NCBI GenBank assembly: GCA_002372875.1
Contig: DFJD01000040.1
Span: 1-21,362, forward strand
Direction: 5' to 3'
Source of the DNA: Clostridiales bacterium UBA3680
GTDB lineage: Bacteria; Bacillota; Clostridia; Lachnospirales; CAG-274
DNA: 21,362 bases
The stretch's first letter is position 1. Every line of letters begins with the position of its first letter. The notes beneath the pieces are model-generated. The model ran no database searches. It had not been told where the DNA came from and worked only from the letters and a program-made list of their open reading frames with translations. This document shows positions 1 to 7,573 of the stretch, piece by piece. The translations under genes and the position numbers were made by a program.

Positions 1-2
1 CT

Positions 3-2378
3 GTTTTTGAATTATATAAGGGATATCTTGAAGCAGGTTGTGATATTTTCAATACCAACACTTTCGGAGCCAATCGGTTTAAATTCGGTAACGATACGGA
101 AAAAATAATATTATCCTCGATAGAAATAGCAATGAAGGCTCGTGTTGCCACCAATAGAGAGGATGCCTTTATAGCTCTTGATATTGGACCTACGGGAAAA
201 CTTCTTCAGCCTATGGGCGATTTAAACTTTGACGAAGCGGTAGATGTTTTTTCCGAAATTGTAAAAGCAGGGGTAAAAGGCGGCGCGGACCTTATTCTCA
301 TAGAGACCATGTCCGATGCCTATGAAGCAAAGGCTGCTGTTATAGCGGCAAAGGAAAACAGCGAACTACCCGTTATCGTAACCAATGTTTACGATTTAAA
401 CGGCAGACTTCTTACAGGAGGTAATGTAGAGTCTACCGTTGCCATGCTTGAAGGACTTAAGGTCGATGCTTTGGGACTTAATTGTTCATTGGGCCCGGAG
501 CAGATGCTTCCGATAGTTGAAAGAATAACCGCGGTTGCATCAATACCCGTGGTTGTAAATCCCAACGCGGGACTTCCCAAGGTAGTTGACGGGAAAACCG
601 TCTTTGATGTAGGTCCCGAGGAATTTACAAAATATATGGTTCAAATAGCGAACCTTGGAGTGCATGTTTTGGGTGGTTGCTGCGGAACGACACCTGCACA
701 TATTTCTTTGCTTAAAAAAACCGTGGAAAAGTTGCCTTTCACTCCTCCGACAAACAAAGATGTATGTTTCGTAACATCATATTCAACTGCCGTTGAGATA
801 GGCAAAAAAACGGTTGTTATCGGTGAAAGAATTAATCCTACGGGAAAAAGTCGCTTTAAACAGGCATTAAGAGAAAACGATATTCCATACATTTTAAATG
901 AGGGCTTGAAGCAAGAAGAACAAGGTGCGGATATTCTTGATGTAAATGTAGGTCTGCCCGAGATAAATGAGCCCGAAATGATGGAAACTGTTATTAAAAG
1001 GCTTCAAGAAGTGACATCACTTCCTCTTCAAATAGATACTACCGATATTACGGCACTTGAAAGGGCAATGAGAATATATAATGGCAAACCTATGATAAAT
1101 TCCGTAAACGGAAAGCAGGAAAATATAGAAGCTGTTATGCCCTTGGTTGCAAAATACGGTGGAGTGCTTGTTGCACTTGCATTGGATGAAAGAGGAATAC
1201 CCGATAATACCGAGGAACGAATTGAAATTGCACAGAAACTTTACGAGGCAGCAGATAAATACGGTATTCCGAGAAAAGATATCGTTATAGATTGCCTGTG
1301 TATGACAATTTCCTCCGATACAACATCGGCAGTCACCACCTTAAACACTTTAAGACAGGTAAAAGACAAATTTAACGGAAAAACAATATTGGGTGTATCA
1401 AATATCTCCTTTGGATTACCTGCAAGAGAATTGGTCAATTCCACATTTCTTACAATGGCAATGAATGAAGGATTGTCCTGCGCTATAATCAATCCCGGAA
1501 ATGAGGCTATGATGCGGGCATTTTACACATCCAATGCCCTATTAAATAAAGATGAGCAATGTCTCGAATTTATAGGAAAATACGGGGATTATACGCCTAT
1601 AGCAAAACAGAATGCAACAGATATTTTAGACGGTAAAAATATAACAGGTACTTTTATTCTTGACGGAAAGGAAAGAACCTTTGTTATAAACCCCGACGGA
1701 GAACTTCGATCCAAAAAGGAGGACTCTTCTCCAAAAAAATCTGAGGCTGTCGGAAAAGGTGCTCTTTCGGCAGCCGTTGAAAAGGGTATGAAGGAAAAGG
1801 CTGTTGAAGTGACAAAAGAAGAACTTAAAAGCCGAGATTCACTCGATATTATAAACAATGAATTGATTCCAGCACTTGATGTCGTGGGTAAAGGTTTTGA
1901 GGCGGGAACGCTTTTTCTTCCCCAGCTTCTTATGAGTGCAGATGCAGCAAAAGCCGCTTTTGAAGTTATAAAAAGTTCAATGTCGGGGCAGGAGCAACAA
2001 ATAAAGGCAAAAGTTATTTTGGCAACCGTAAAAGGAGATATACATGATATAGGAAAAAATATCGTTAAGGTAATGCTTGAAAACTACGGTTACGAAGTAA
2101 TAGATCTCGGCAAAGATGTAATGCCCGAAACCATTGTTGATACCGCTGTAAAAGAAAATATCATGCTTGTAGGCCTTTCTGCCCTTATGACCACTACAGT
2201 TGTAAGTATGGAAGAAACCATAAAACAATTAAGGGATAAAAAGCCCGATTGCAAGGTGTGCGTCGGCGGCGCCGTAATGACACAAGAATATTCGGATGCT
2301 ATAGGAGCTGATTTTTACGGGAAAGATGCTATGGCAACGGTAAGATATGCCGACTCTGTTTTTACGGAAAAACAGTAA
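3..2378 (+). CDS. metH: Cobalamin-dependent methionine synthase, 5'-partial, no reactivation domain
   Basis: Transfers a methyl group from methyl-tetrahydrofolate through cobalamin to homocysteine, giving methionine in the cytosol. The frame is open to the window edge, so about 40 N-terminal residues are missing; the visible part starts VFELYKGYLEAGCDIFNTNT, typical of the homocysteine-binding barrel. Zinc ligands are the Cys of NCS (codon at 483) and the CC of GGCCGT (near 678). The pterin-binding domain begins at VIGERINPTGKSRF (about 815-855). The B12 cap has GTLFLPQLLMSADAAK (about 1907-1954). The cobalamin domain has DIHDIGKN, with the lower-ligand His codon at 2043, and a later VGGAVMT. 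The protein ends directly after the B12 domain, so the C-terminal AdoMet/reactivation domain of E. coli-type MetH is absent. Such short forms are common in Clostridia and need a separate reactivating protein. It is followed by a strong terminator. Confidence 0.93.
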   Translation, partial: VFELYKGYLEAGCDIFNTNTFGANRFKFGNDTEKIILSSIEIAMKARVATNREDAFIALDIGPTGKLLQPMGDLNFDEAVDVFSEIVKAGVKGGADLILIETMSDAYEAKAAVIAAKENSELPVIVTNVYDLNGRLLTGGNVESTVAMLEGLKVDALGLNCSLGPEQMLPIVERITAVASIPVVVNPNAGLPKVVDGKTVFDVGPEEFTKYMVQIANLGVHVLGGCCGTTPAHISLLKKTVEKLPFTPPTNKDVCFVTSYSTAVEIGKKTVVIGERINPTGKSRFKQALRENDIPYILNEGLKQEEQGADILDVNVGLPEINEPEMMETVIKRLQEVTSLPLQIDTTDITALERAMRIYNGKPMINSVNGKQENIEAVMPLVAKYGGVLVALALDERGIPDNTEERIEIAQKLYEAADKYGIPRKDIVIDCLCMTISSDTTSAVTTLNTLRQVKDKFNGKTILGVSNISFGLPARELVNSTFLTMAMNEGLSCAIINPGNEAMMRAFYTSNALLNKDEQCLEFIGKYGDYTPIAKQNATDILDGKNITGTFILDGKERTFVINPDGELRSKKEDSSPKKSEAVGKGALSAAVEKGMKEKAVEVTKEELKSRDSLDIINNELIPALDVVGKGFEAGTLFLPQLLMSADAAKAAFEVIKSSMSGQEQQIKAKVILATVKGDIHDIGKNIVKVMLENYGYEVIDLGKDVMPETIVDTAVKENIMLVGLSALMTTTVVSMEETIKQLRDKKPDCKVCVGGAVMTQEYSDAIGADFYGKDAMATVRYADSVFTEKQ

Positions 2379-2418
2379 ACACAAACAAATATATTTGACA
2401 GTAAAAATTTTGATTTTA

Positions 2419-2451
2419 AAAGGGGTGTAAAAATTGTTTTTACACCCCTTT
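2419..2451. terminator. Bidirectional rho-independent terminator between metH and asnA
   Basis: A perfect 15-bp stem (arms 2419-2433 and 2437-2451) with a TTG loop and a GGGGTGT/ACACCCC core. A and T runs flank both arms, so it can stop metH on the plus strand and asnA, which ends at 2455, on the minus strand. Confidence 0.92.
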
Positions 2452-2454
2452 ATA

Positions 2455-3462
2455 TTACAGAAGATTAATATTATTTTCTTTGCATTTTTTGACCATTTCC
2501 TCAGGCCATATAGAGGATTGAACCTCTCCTATGTGAGCCTTTTCAAGAATAAGCATACAAAGTCTTGACTGACCTATACCACCGCCTATTGTCAGAGGAA
2601 GGGTACCGTCAATTATTCCCTTATGGTATTCGTATTGCAGTCTGTCCTCGTTTCCTTCTTCTTTTAGCTGTCTTTCAAGAGCAGTTTTGTCAACTCTTAC
2701 ACCCATACTTGTAACTTCTATAGCACAGGAAAGAGCCTCGCTCCATACAAGCAAATCTCCGTTTAAAGTCCAGTCGTCATAGTCCGAAGCTCTGCCGTCA
2801 TGTTTTTGACCACTTTTAAGCTTGCCGCCTATCTGCTCTATAAAAACGGTTTTATGTTCCTTAACTATGATATTTTCCCTTTCCTTCGGTGTTTTGTCGG
2901 GATACATATCTTCAAGTGCCTGACTTGTAATGAAGAATACATTCGAAGAAATATTCTGAGTAAGGGCGGGGAAATCAGCTTTAACCAATTCCTGGGCAAG
3001 ATAAATGGCATGAGCGATTTTTCTTACCGTAGCCTCCAAAAACTCGATTGTTCTTTCCTCTGGAAGTATGACCTTTTCCCAATCCCATTGGTCTACATAA
3101 AGAGAATGAAGATTATCAACATTGTCGTCTCTTCTTATGGCGCTCATATCGGTGTAAAGTCCTTCGCCTGCCTTAAAACCAAATTTGTGAAGTGCCATTC
3201 TCTTCCATTTGGCAAGTGATTGAACTATTTCAGCAGTTCCGCCTATTTCCTTAAGGTCGAAGTCAACCTTTCTTTCCACTCCGTTAAGATCGTCGTTTAT
3301 ACCACTGTTTCCCCATACCATTACAGGAGCGGTAACACGCTCAAGATTCAAGACCTTTGCAAGTCTTCTTTCGAAAACATCCTTACAAAGCTTTATTGCT
3401 CTTTGAGTGTCTCTCAAAGTGAGTACTGATTTATATCCTTCGGGAATTATAAGGTCATACAT
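2455..3462 (-). CDS. asnA: Aspartate-ammonia ligase (asparagine synthetase A)
   Basis: Makes asparagine from aspartate, ammonia and ATP through an aspartyl-AMP intermediate. At 335 aa it is close to the E. coli enzyme (about 330). Family landmarks are the N-terminal MYDLIIPEGYKSVLTLRDTQ, the VERKVDFDLKEIGGTAEIVQSL region, FGFKAGEGLYTDMSAIRRDD, YVDQWDWEKVI, and the C-terminal GGGIGQSRLCMLILEK (class II motif 3-like). The fold derives from class II Asp/Asn-tRNA synthetases. AAGGAG (3472-3477) lies nine bases before the ATG and overlaps the stop codon of asnS upstream, so the two genes are translationally close and form one operon. The gene ends four bases from the shared terminator. Confidence 0.95.
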   Translation of the reverse strand: MYDLIIPEGYKSVLTLRDTQRAIKLCKDVFERRLAKVLNLERVTAPVMVWGNSGINDDLNGVERKVDFDLKEIGGTAEIVQSLAKWKRMALHKFGFKAGEGLYTDMSAIRRDDNVDNLHSLYVDQWDWEKVILPEERTIEFLEATVRKIAHAIYLAQELVKADFPALTQNISSNVFFITSQALEDMYPDKTPKERENIIVKEHKTVFIEQIGGKLKSGQKHDGRASDYDDWTLNGDLLVWSEALSCAIEVTSMGVRVDKTALERQLKEEGNEDRLQYEYHKGIIDGTLPLTIGGGIGQSRLCMLILEKAHIGEVQSSIWPEEMVKKCKENNINLL

Positions 3463-3475
3463 TTTATTCTTCTCC

Positions 3476-4852
3476 TTATCTTATGCTTCCTACCGTGCGA
3501 GGGTACAATATTACATCTCTTATATTTGAAATGCCCGTTACATACATTATTATTCTCTCAAAGCCCAAACCGAAACCGCTGTGGGGAACAGTTCCGAACT
3601 TTCTTAAATCAAGATAATCGTGATATTCATCTATTGACATGTTTTTGCTTCTCATTGCATTTAAAAGCTTATCAATGTCAGCCTCTCTTTCCGAGCAGCC
3701 GATTATCTCGCCTACACCCGGCACAAGCAGATCCGTTGCAGCCACAGTCTTTCCATCGGGGTTCTGTTTCATATAAAATGATTTAATATCCTTAGGATAA
3801 TTTGTTACAAACACAGGCTTATTATATACTTGCTCGGTTATATATCTTTCATGTTCCGTTTGAAGATCGCAACCCCATTCAACGGGATATTCAAACTTAA
3901 CATCTGCCTTTTTCAGAAGCTCTATAGCATCCGTATAATCAAGAACAACGAAATCGCTTGAAACAACATTTTCAAGTTTTTCTCTTAAACCTTTTTCAAA
4001 ATGTTTTTCGAAAAACTCAAGTTCGCATGCACAGTTGTCGATAACATATTTTACAATATATTTTATCATATCTTCGGCAATTTCTATTATGTCCTCAAGC
4101 TCTGCAAATGCAACCTCGGGCTCTATATGCCAAAATTCGGCTACGTGACGGGGAGTGTTGCTGTTTTCGGCTCTGAAGCTCGGTCCAAAGGTATATATTT
4201 TTCCAAGACCCATTGCCGCTACTTCACCTTCAAGCTGACCAGAAACACTCAGTCCTGCTCTTTGTCCGAAAAAATCATTTTCAAAATATTCTTCAGCACT
4301 TTTATACTCATTTGAAAAGCCTATTGTTGTAGCCGTAAACATTTCACCCGCACCCTCGCAATCGCTTGCTGTAAGTATAGGTGTGTGTACGTATGTGTAG
4401 TGATTTTTTTGAAAATATTCGTGAATTGCAGCCGCCATTTTGCTTCTTACCCTTAAAACAGCGTTAAAGGTGTTTGTTCTTACACGCAAATGAGGCATTG
4501 TTCTCAAAAATTCAAGTGTATGTCTCTTTTTTTGAAGAGGATATTCATCGGGGCATTCACCCAAAACAGAGATCTGCTTAGCGTTTATCTCCACACCGTC
4601 ATTTTTAACAGCGGAAGGAACAACCGTTCCGATAACCTTAAGAGAAGAACCTAATTTGAGATATTCCTTGGAATTGGGTATTGTTGCTTTATCTATAACG
4701 ATCTGTATATGATTAAGTGAAGTACCGTCGTTCAATTCAATAAACGCCATGTTTTTTGAATCTCTCGATGTTCTCACCCATCCGCAAACGGTAACATCCT
4801 TATTGAGATAAGAGCTGTCGCTCATTAAGTCAATGATATCGATATGTTTCAT
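3476..4852 (-). CDS. asnS: Asparagine-tRNA ligase
   Basis: Class IIb aminoacyl-tRNA synthetase that charges tRNA-Asn with asparagine; 458 aa. The N-terminal OB fold that binds the anticodon is VTVCGWVRTSRDSKNMAF. Class II motif 2 is PSFRAENSNTPRHVAEFWHI and motif 3 is GFGLGFERIIMYVTG near the C-terminus. The ATG at 4852 is chosen because AAGGAG (4862-4867) lies nine bases upstream; a TTG three codons earlier (4861) would touch the ribosome site directly. It is the first gene of the asnS-asnA unit and is preceded by a consensus promoter with a leader of only about 70 bases. That is too short for a T-box, and none is visible. The presence of AsnRS implies direct charging of tRNA-Asn, so asparagine made by the adjacent AsnA has an immediate use. 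Confidence 0.95.
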   Translation of the reverse strand: MKHIDIIDLMSDSSYLNKDVTVCGWVRTSRDSKNMAFIELNDGTSLNHIQIVIDKATIPNSKEYLKLGSSLKVIGTVVPSAVKNDGVEINAKQISVLGECPDEYPLQKKRHTLEFLRTMPHLRVRTNTFNAVLRVRSKMAAAIHEYFQKNHYTYVHTPILTASDCEGAGEMFTATTIGFSNEYKSAEEYFENDFFGQRAGLSVSGQLEGEVAAMGLGKIYTFGPSFRAENSNTPRHVAEFWHIEPEVAFAELEDIIEIAEDMIKYIVKYVIDNCACELEFFEKHFEKGLREKLENVVSSDFVVLDYTDAIELLKKADVKFEYPVEWGCDLQTEHERYITEQVYNKPVFVTNYPKDIKSFYMKQNPDGKTVAATDLLVPGVGEIIGCSEREADIDKLLNAMRSKNMSIDEYHDYLDLRKFGTVPHSGFGLGFERIIMYVTGISNIRDVILYPRTVGSIR

Positions 4853-4930
4853 ACTTAACAACTCCTTATTGTTATTATTCTATAAGAAAGCAACAAAAGG
4901 GCGTTGCAGTCCTATAAAAACGCTTCATAA

Positions 4931-4959
4931 ATTATACTCTTAGGATAGGATTATGTCAA
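4931..4959 (-). promoter_or_regulatory. Consensus housekeeping-sigma promoter for asnS-asnA
   Basis: On the minus strand, TTGACA (4954-4959), a 17-base spacer and TATAAT (4931-4936) match the vegetative consensus perfectly. Transcription would start near 4924, giving a leader of about 70 bases before the asnS ATG. The leader holds only a weak GCAAC/GTTGC hairpin. Confidence 0.88.
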
Positions 4960-5007
4960 GCTTAAATCATTATGTAAAATCCTTGTTAAACATTTTCCTT
5001 AAAGATA

Positions 5008-5036
5008 TTGAAATTTTAAAAAAAATGACTTATAAT
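5008..5036 (+). promoter_or_regulatory. Housekeeping-sigma promoter for the trmL-to-glycan run
   Basis: TTGAAA (5008-5013), a 17-base A-rich spacer and TATAAT (5031-5036). Start would be near 5043, leaving about 27 bases to the trmL ATG at 5070. It diverges from the asnS promoter about 50 bases away. No other convincing promoter is seen until 12757, so it may serve all eight following genes. Confidence 0.78.
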
Positions 5037-5069
5037 AAAAAAAGTTTTGTGTTTTTGAAAGGAAATATT

Positions 5070-5567
5070 ATGAATATTGTTTTACATGAGCCTGAAATTC
5101 CGCAGAATACAGGGAATATAGGAAGGACTTGTGCCGCCACAGGTTCCTCGTTACATCTTATAAGACCTTTGGGCTTTAAAATAGATGACAAAAGAATAAA
5201 ACGGGCGGGTATGGATTACTGGTTCGACCTTGATATACATTATTATGACGGCTTTGATGATTTTTGCAACAAAAATCCAAATGCCAATATCTATATGGCA
5301 ACAACAAAAGGGCTTAATAATTATTCCGATGTGACTTACAAAAGTGATGACTTTATTATGTTTGGCAGTGAGGGCAGCGGTATTCCCGAGGAAATACTCA
5401 TTAAGTATAAAAGTAATTGTATAAGGATACCCATGCTTGATAAATACAGAAGTTTAAATTTAAGTAATTCCGTTGCTATAGTGCTTTATGAAGCTCTGAG
5501 ACAGACAGGTTTTTCGAAGTTCCAAATGGAAGGTGAGCTTCACAGACATAGCTGGAGTGAGGTTTAA
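5070..5567 (+). CDS. trmL: tRNA (cytidine(34)-2'-O)-methyltransferase, SPOUT family
   Basis: 165-aa SPOUT-class methyltransferase that 2'-O-methylates the wobble base of leucine tRNAs using AdoMet. Family motifs are N-terminal EPEIPQNTGNIGRTCAATGS (residues 7-26), FGSEGSGIPEE (98-108) and the knot-forming C-terminal IPMLDKYRSLNLSNSVAIVL (120-139). The ATG at 5070 is chosen over an earlier in-frame ATG at 4953: family members begin exactly at MNIVLHEPEIPQN, GAAAGGA lies seven bases upstream, and the promoter falls inside the longer frame. It heads a tight plus-strand run; only two bases separate it from the next gene. Confidence 0.93.
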   Translation: MNIVLHEPEIPQNTGNIGRTCAATGSSLHLIRPLGFKIDDKRIKRAGMDYWFDLDIHYYDGFDDFCNKNPNANIYMATTKGLNNYSDVTYKSDDFIMFGSEGSGIPEEILIKYKSNCIRIPMLDKYRSLNLSNSVAIVLYEALRQTGFSKFQMEGELHRHSWSEV

Positions 5568-5569
5568 AT

Positions 5570-5986
5570 ATGGAAGAATCATTGATTGTACTTATGCTTA
5601 AAAATAAGGAAAGCGGTTTTCTTGAAAAAGAACTTCAAACACTTTCCGTAAAGGAAAATGATGAATATATTTTAAATATTTTTGCGGTTGAGGATAGCGG
5701 CAATACAGAAATACATATAAAACTCACCACCGATAATGATGTTGAAGATTGGGAGTATTCCGCTATATACGATTATTACGACACGGATGTTTTTAAGTCG
5801 GAAGTGATTTGCGTAAAAGAAGATTACGACAATTACAATCCGGTATGGGAGTTGGTTGTTCCTTTTTCCGACAGCAAAGAAGAAAATGAAAAGATGATAA
5901 ATAAGATCACACAGCTTCATAAATCGGAGCTTCAAAGCGTATTGCAAGCTATAAAGGATAAGGAGAATGAATACAAGGATGAATAA
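5570..5986 (+). CDS. Small acidic protein of unknown function (DUF6762-like)
   Basis: 138-aa cytosolic protein with no signal peptide, no membrane segment and a marked acidic excess. A beta-rich N-terminal two-thirds includes IHIKLTTDNDVEDWEYSAIY followed by a Tyr/Asp-rich YDYYDTDVF. The C-terminus (about 104-138) is charged and predicted helical (EENEKMINKITQLHKSELQS). From memory it resembles short clostridial proteins grouped as DUF6762; this is not verified and no function is known. It starts two bases after trmL, with GAGTGAGG as ribosome site, and overlaps the start of the next gene by about 20 bases, so it is probably co-translated with both. The trmL neighbourhood hints at a housekeeping rather than a surface role, but that is weak. 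Confidence 0.75.
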   Translation: MEESLIVLMLKNKESGFLEKELQTLSVKENDEYILNIFAVEDSGNTEIHIKLTTDNDVEDWEYSAIYDYYDTDVFKSEVICVKEDYDNYNPVWELVVPFSDSKEENEKMINKITQLHKSELQSVLQAIKDKENEYKDE

Positions 5987-7130
5987 CAAAAAAGCAGTTG
6001 CCTGCACTTTAATAGCCGTTATGACGGCATCCGCCTGCTCAAAGCCCACAACCGTAGAGCCCGACAAGCCGATAACCGATTTAACAACTCAGCAGGAATC
6101 GGTCTCGGAAAACACAACATCTTCCGTTAAGGAATACAGTGTAGGTCTCTCGGACATAGAGCTGACAGATGAACTGAAGGCAAATATCGACATCGTAAAT
6201 AAAGATCTTTTTGCGTATTATCAAAAAAATAAGGAAAGTGATGGCATCTTAACCGAATACGGCGCTATGATAAAGGGCAGCAAAGACGAGGAAGTTTATG
6301 TAAACAACATAGGTTCCGATGTCGGTAATTCCTTTGACACCAAAACGGCAGATAATACGGAGATCCTTCTTATCAGACCGTCTGATTTTGGCGCGGTCAA
6401 CAAAATAAAAACACTTGAAGGAAAAACCGCTCTTGCTCCCTTTACGGCAGTTAACACAAAAGAGGGCTACTATGTTTCCTCCGATGGTATCGAGGGCATA
6501 GTAATGGATACTGAGTCTTACAGGACTCTTCGTTTCCTCTATATGTTTGACCACGGAACACCCGCCACACCCGAAAAAGGTGACGGAAATTACGAAAAAC
6601 TTATGAATGCTATCGGCATGCACTCTCCGTATGATGTAAAACATATGGTTATGGACAATAAATATGCGCTTGTAATAGTCGGTTCTTTGACGGAAGTAAC
6701 AAATATAGGAGAGTATCTCCTTGTATGTGATGAAAAGGGCAGTTGGTCTGTCGGAATGGATAAACTTGAAACAATTACAAATGTTAAACAGGCAGTAAAT
6801 GAAAAATACCCCGATTTTCAGCTCAGCTTTCTTCCGAAATATGTTATTGCCGATTACGGTAAAATATATGCAGAGTCCGATATGCAGGAAAACATCAACA
6901 CCTTACTTGAAAACGACAAAATAACCGAAGAAGAACGACGTGGAGAAAGATATGTCTGCGGTGTCGGAGATTTCGTTGTGGTTCATTTCTTTGCCTCCGA
7001 CAGAACAATGGTCGGACACATGGCGCAAGAATTGAGTTTTAACACCTGTAAAGATATAAATGCTCAGGTCGGTACTATGCTTCAGTACGACAAACAACCA
7101 CCCGCATTTATTTGTTATTTTAATGAGTAA
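5967..7130 (+). CDS. Predicted lipoprotein of unknown function
   Basis: 387-aa exported protein that I cannot assign to a family. A signal peptide (NKKAVACTLIAVMT) ends in a lipobox-like ASAC, with the modified Cys at residue 24, followed by a Thr/Ser/Pro-rich linker to about residue 55 (KPTTVEPDKPITDL...). The mature part is a globular mixed alpha/beta region without internal membrane helices. It contains YGAMIKGSKDEEVYVNN, GYYVSSDGIEGIVMDTESYR, KHMVMDNKYALVIVGSL and a C-terminal FNTCKDINAQVGTMLQYDK. The gene overlaps the previous one by about 20 bases. The start is uncertain: ATG 5967 has AGGAG only one base away, while ATG 5979 has it 13 bases away, and both give a plausible signal peptide. 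It precedes a HIT hydrolase and the glycan genes, so an envelope role is possible but unproven. Confidence 0.8.
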   Translation: MNTRMNNKKAVACTLIAVMTASACSKPTTVEPDKPITDLTTQQESVSENTTSSVKEYSVGLSDIELTDELKANIDIVNKDLFAYYQKNKESDGILTEYGAMIKGSKDEEVYVNNIGSDVGNSFDTKTADNTEILLIRPSDFGAVNKIKTLEGKTALAPFTAVNTKEGYYVSSDGIEGIVMDTESYRTLRFLYMFDHGTPATPEKGDGNYEKLMNAIGMHSPYDVKHMVMDNKYALVIVGSLTEVTNIGEYLLVCDEKGSWSVGMDKLETITNVKQAVNEKYPDFQLSFLPKYVIADYGKIYAESDMQENINTLLENDKITEEERRGERYVCGVGDFVVVHFFASDRTMVGHMAQELSFNTCKDINAQVGTMLQYDKQPPAFICYFNE

Positions 7131-7143
7131 AAGGAGAACGAAA

Positions 7144-7560
7144 ATGAACGATTGTATTTTTTGTAAAATAGCTAACGGCGAAATACCTACAAACACTGTT
7201 TATGAAGATGAACTCTTCAGAGCCATACTTGATGCAAATCCCGCAAATACGGGGCACACTCTTATCATTCCTAAAACACATGCAACAAATGTTTTCGAAA
7301 TAGACGAAACAACCGTCGGAAAAGCATATATGCTTGCAAAAAAGCTTTCTCTTGCTGTTAAAGAAGCTACCGGTTGTGAAGGCATCAACATATTGCAAAA
7401 CAACGGGGAAGCTGCGGGACAAACGGTAAATCATTTTCATATCCATGTTGTTCCGAGAAATAAAAAAGATGATGTCAATATTGGATTTGGCTCTGCTGTA
7501 AATATTTCTTCGGAAGAAACAGAGGCTGTAAGAAAAAAAATAGCAGATAATATAAAATAA
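7144..7560 (+). CDS. HIT-family nucleotide hydrolase/transferase
   Basis: 138-aa histidine-triad protein; members hydrolyse or transfer nucleoside monophosphates from purine phosphoramidates, acyl-AMPs or dinucleotides. The triad is HFHIHVVPR (His97, His99, His101). Cys4 and Cys7 (CIFC), with His46 and His97, form the zinc site typical of the bacterial Hint-like subgroup. PANTGHTLIIPKTHATN is the family's central strand-turn-strand. ATG 7144 is chosen because AAAGGAG (7130-7136) lies seven bases upstream and CIFCKI must be N-terminal; an earlier in-frame start at 7060 would lie inside the lipoprotein gene. It is 13 bases after the lipoprotein and 13 before the polymerase/ligase gene. The exact substrate cannot be told. 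Confidence 0.92.
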   Translation: MNDCIFCKIANGEIPTNTVYEDELFRAILDANPANTGHTLIIPKTHATNVFEIDETTVGKAYMLAKKLSLAVKEATGCEGINILQNNGEAAGQTVNHFHIHVVPRNKKDDVNIGFGSAVNISSEETEAVRKKIADNIK

Positions 7561-7573
7561 ACAGGTGAGGGTT

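Noticed and set aside
2800..3219. 139-codon plus-strand open frame inside asnA
   Set aside because: Antisense to a highly conserved synthetase gene; the hydrophobic product is an artefact of codon pattern.
4853..4930. T-box or riboswitch in the asnS leader
   Set aside because: The leader is only about 70 bases; the sole structure is a 5-bp GCAAC/GTTGC hairpin, with no T-box sequence or terminator.
5672..6067. Minus-strand frame encoding a hydrophobic stretch, possible membrane peptide
   Set aside because: Covers the antisense of two supported plus-strand genes and their junction; the Ile/Phe-rich composition is what the complement of Glu/Lys/Asn-rich coding gives.
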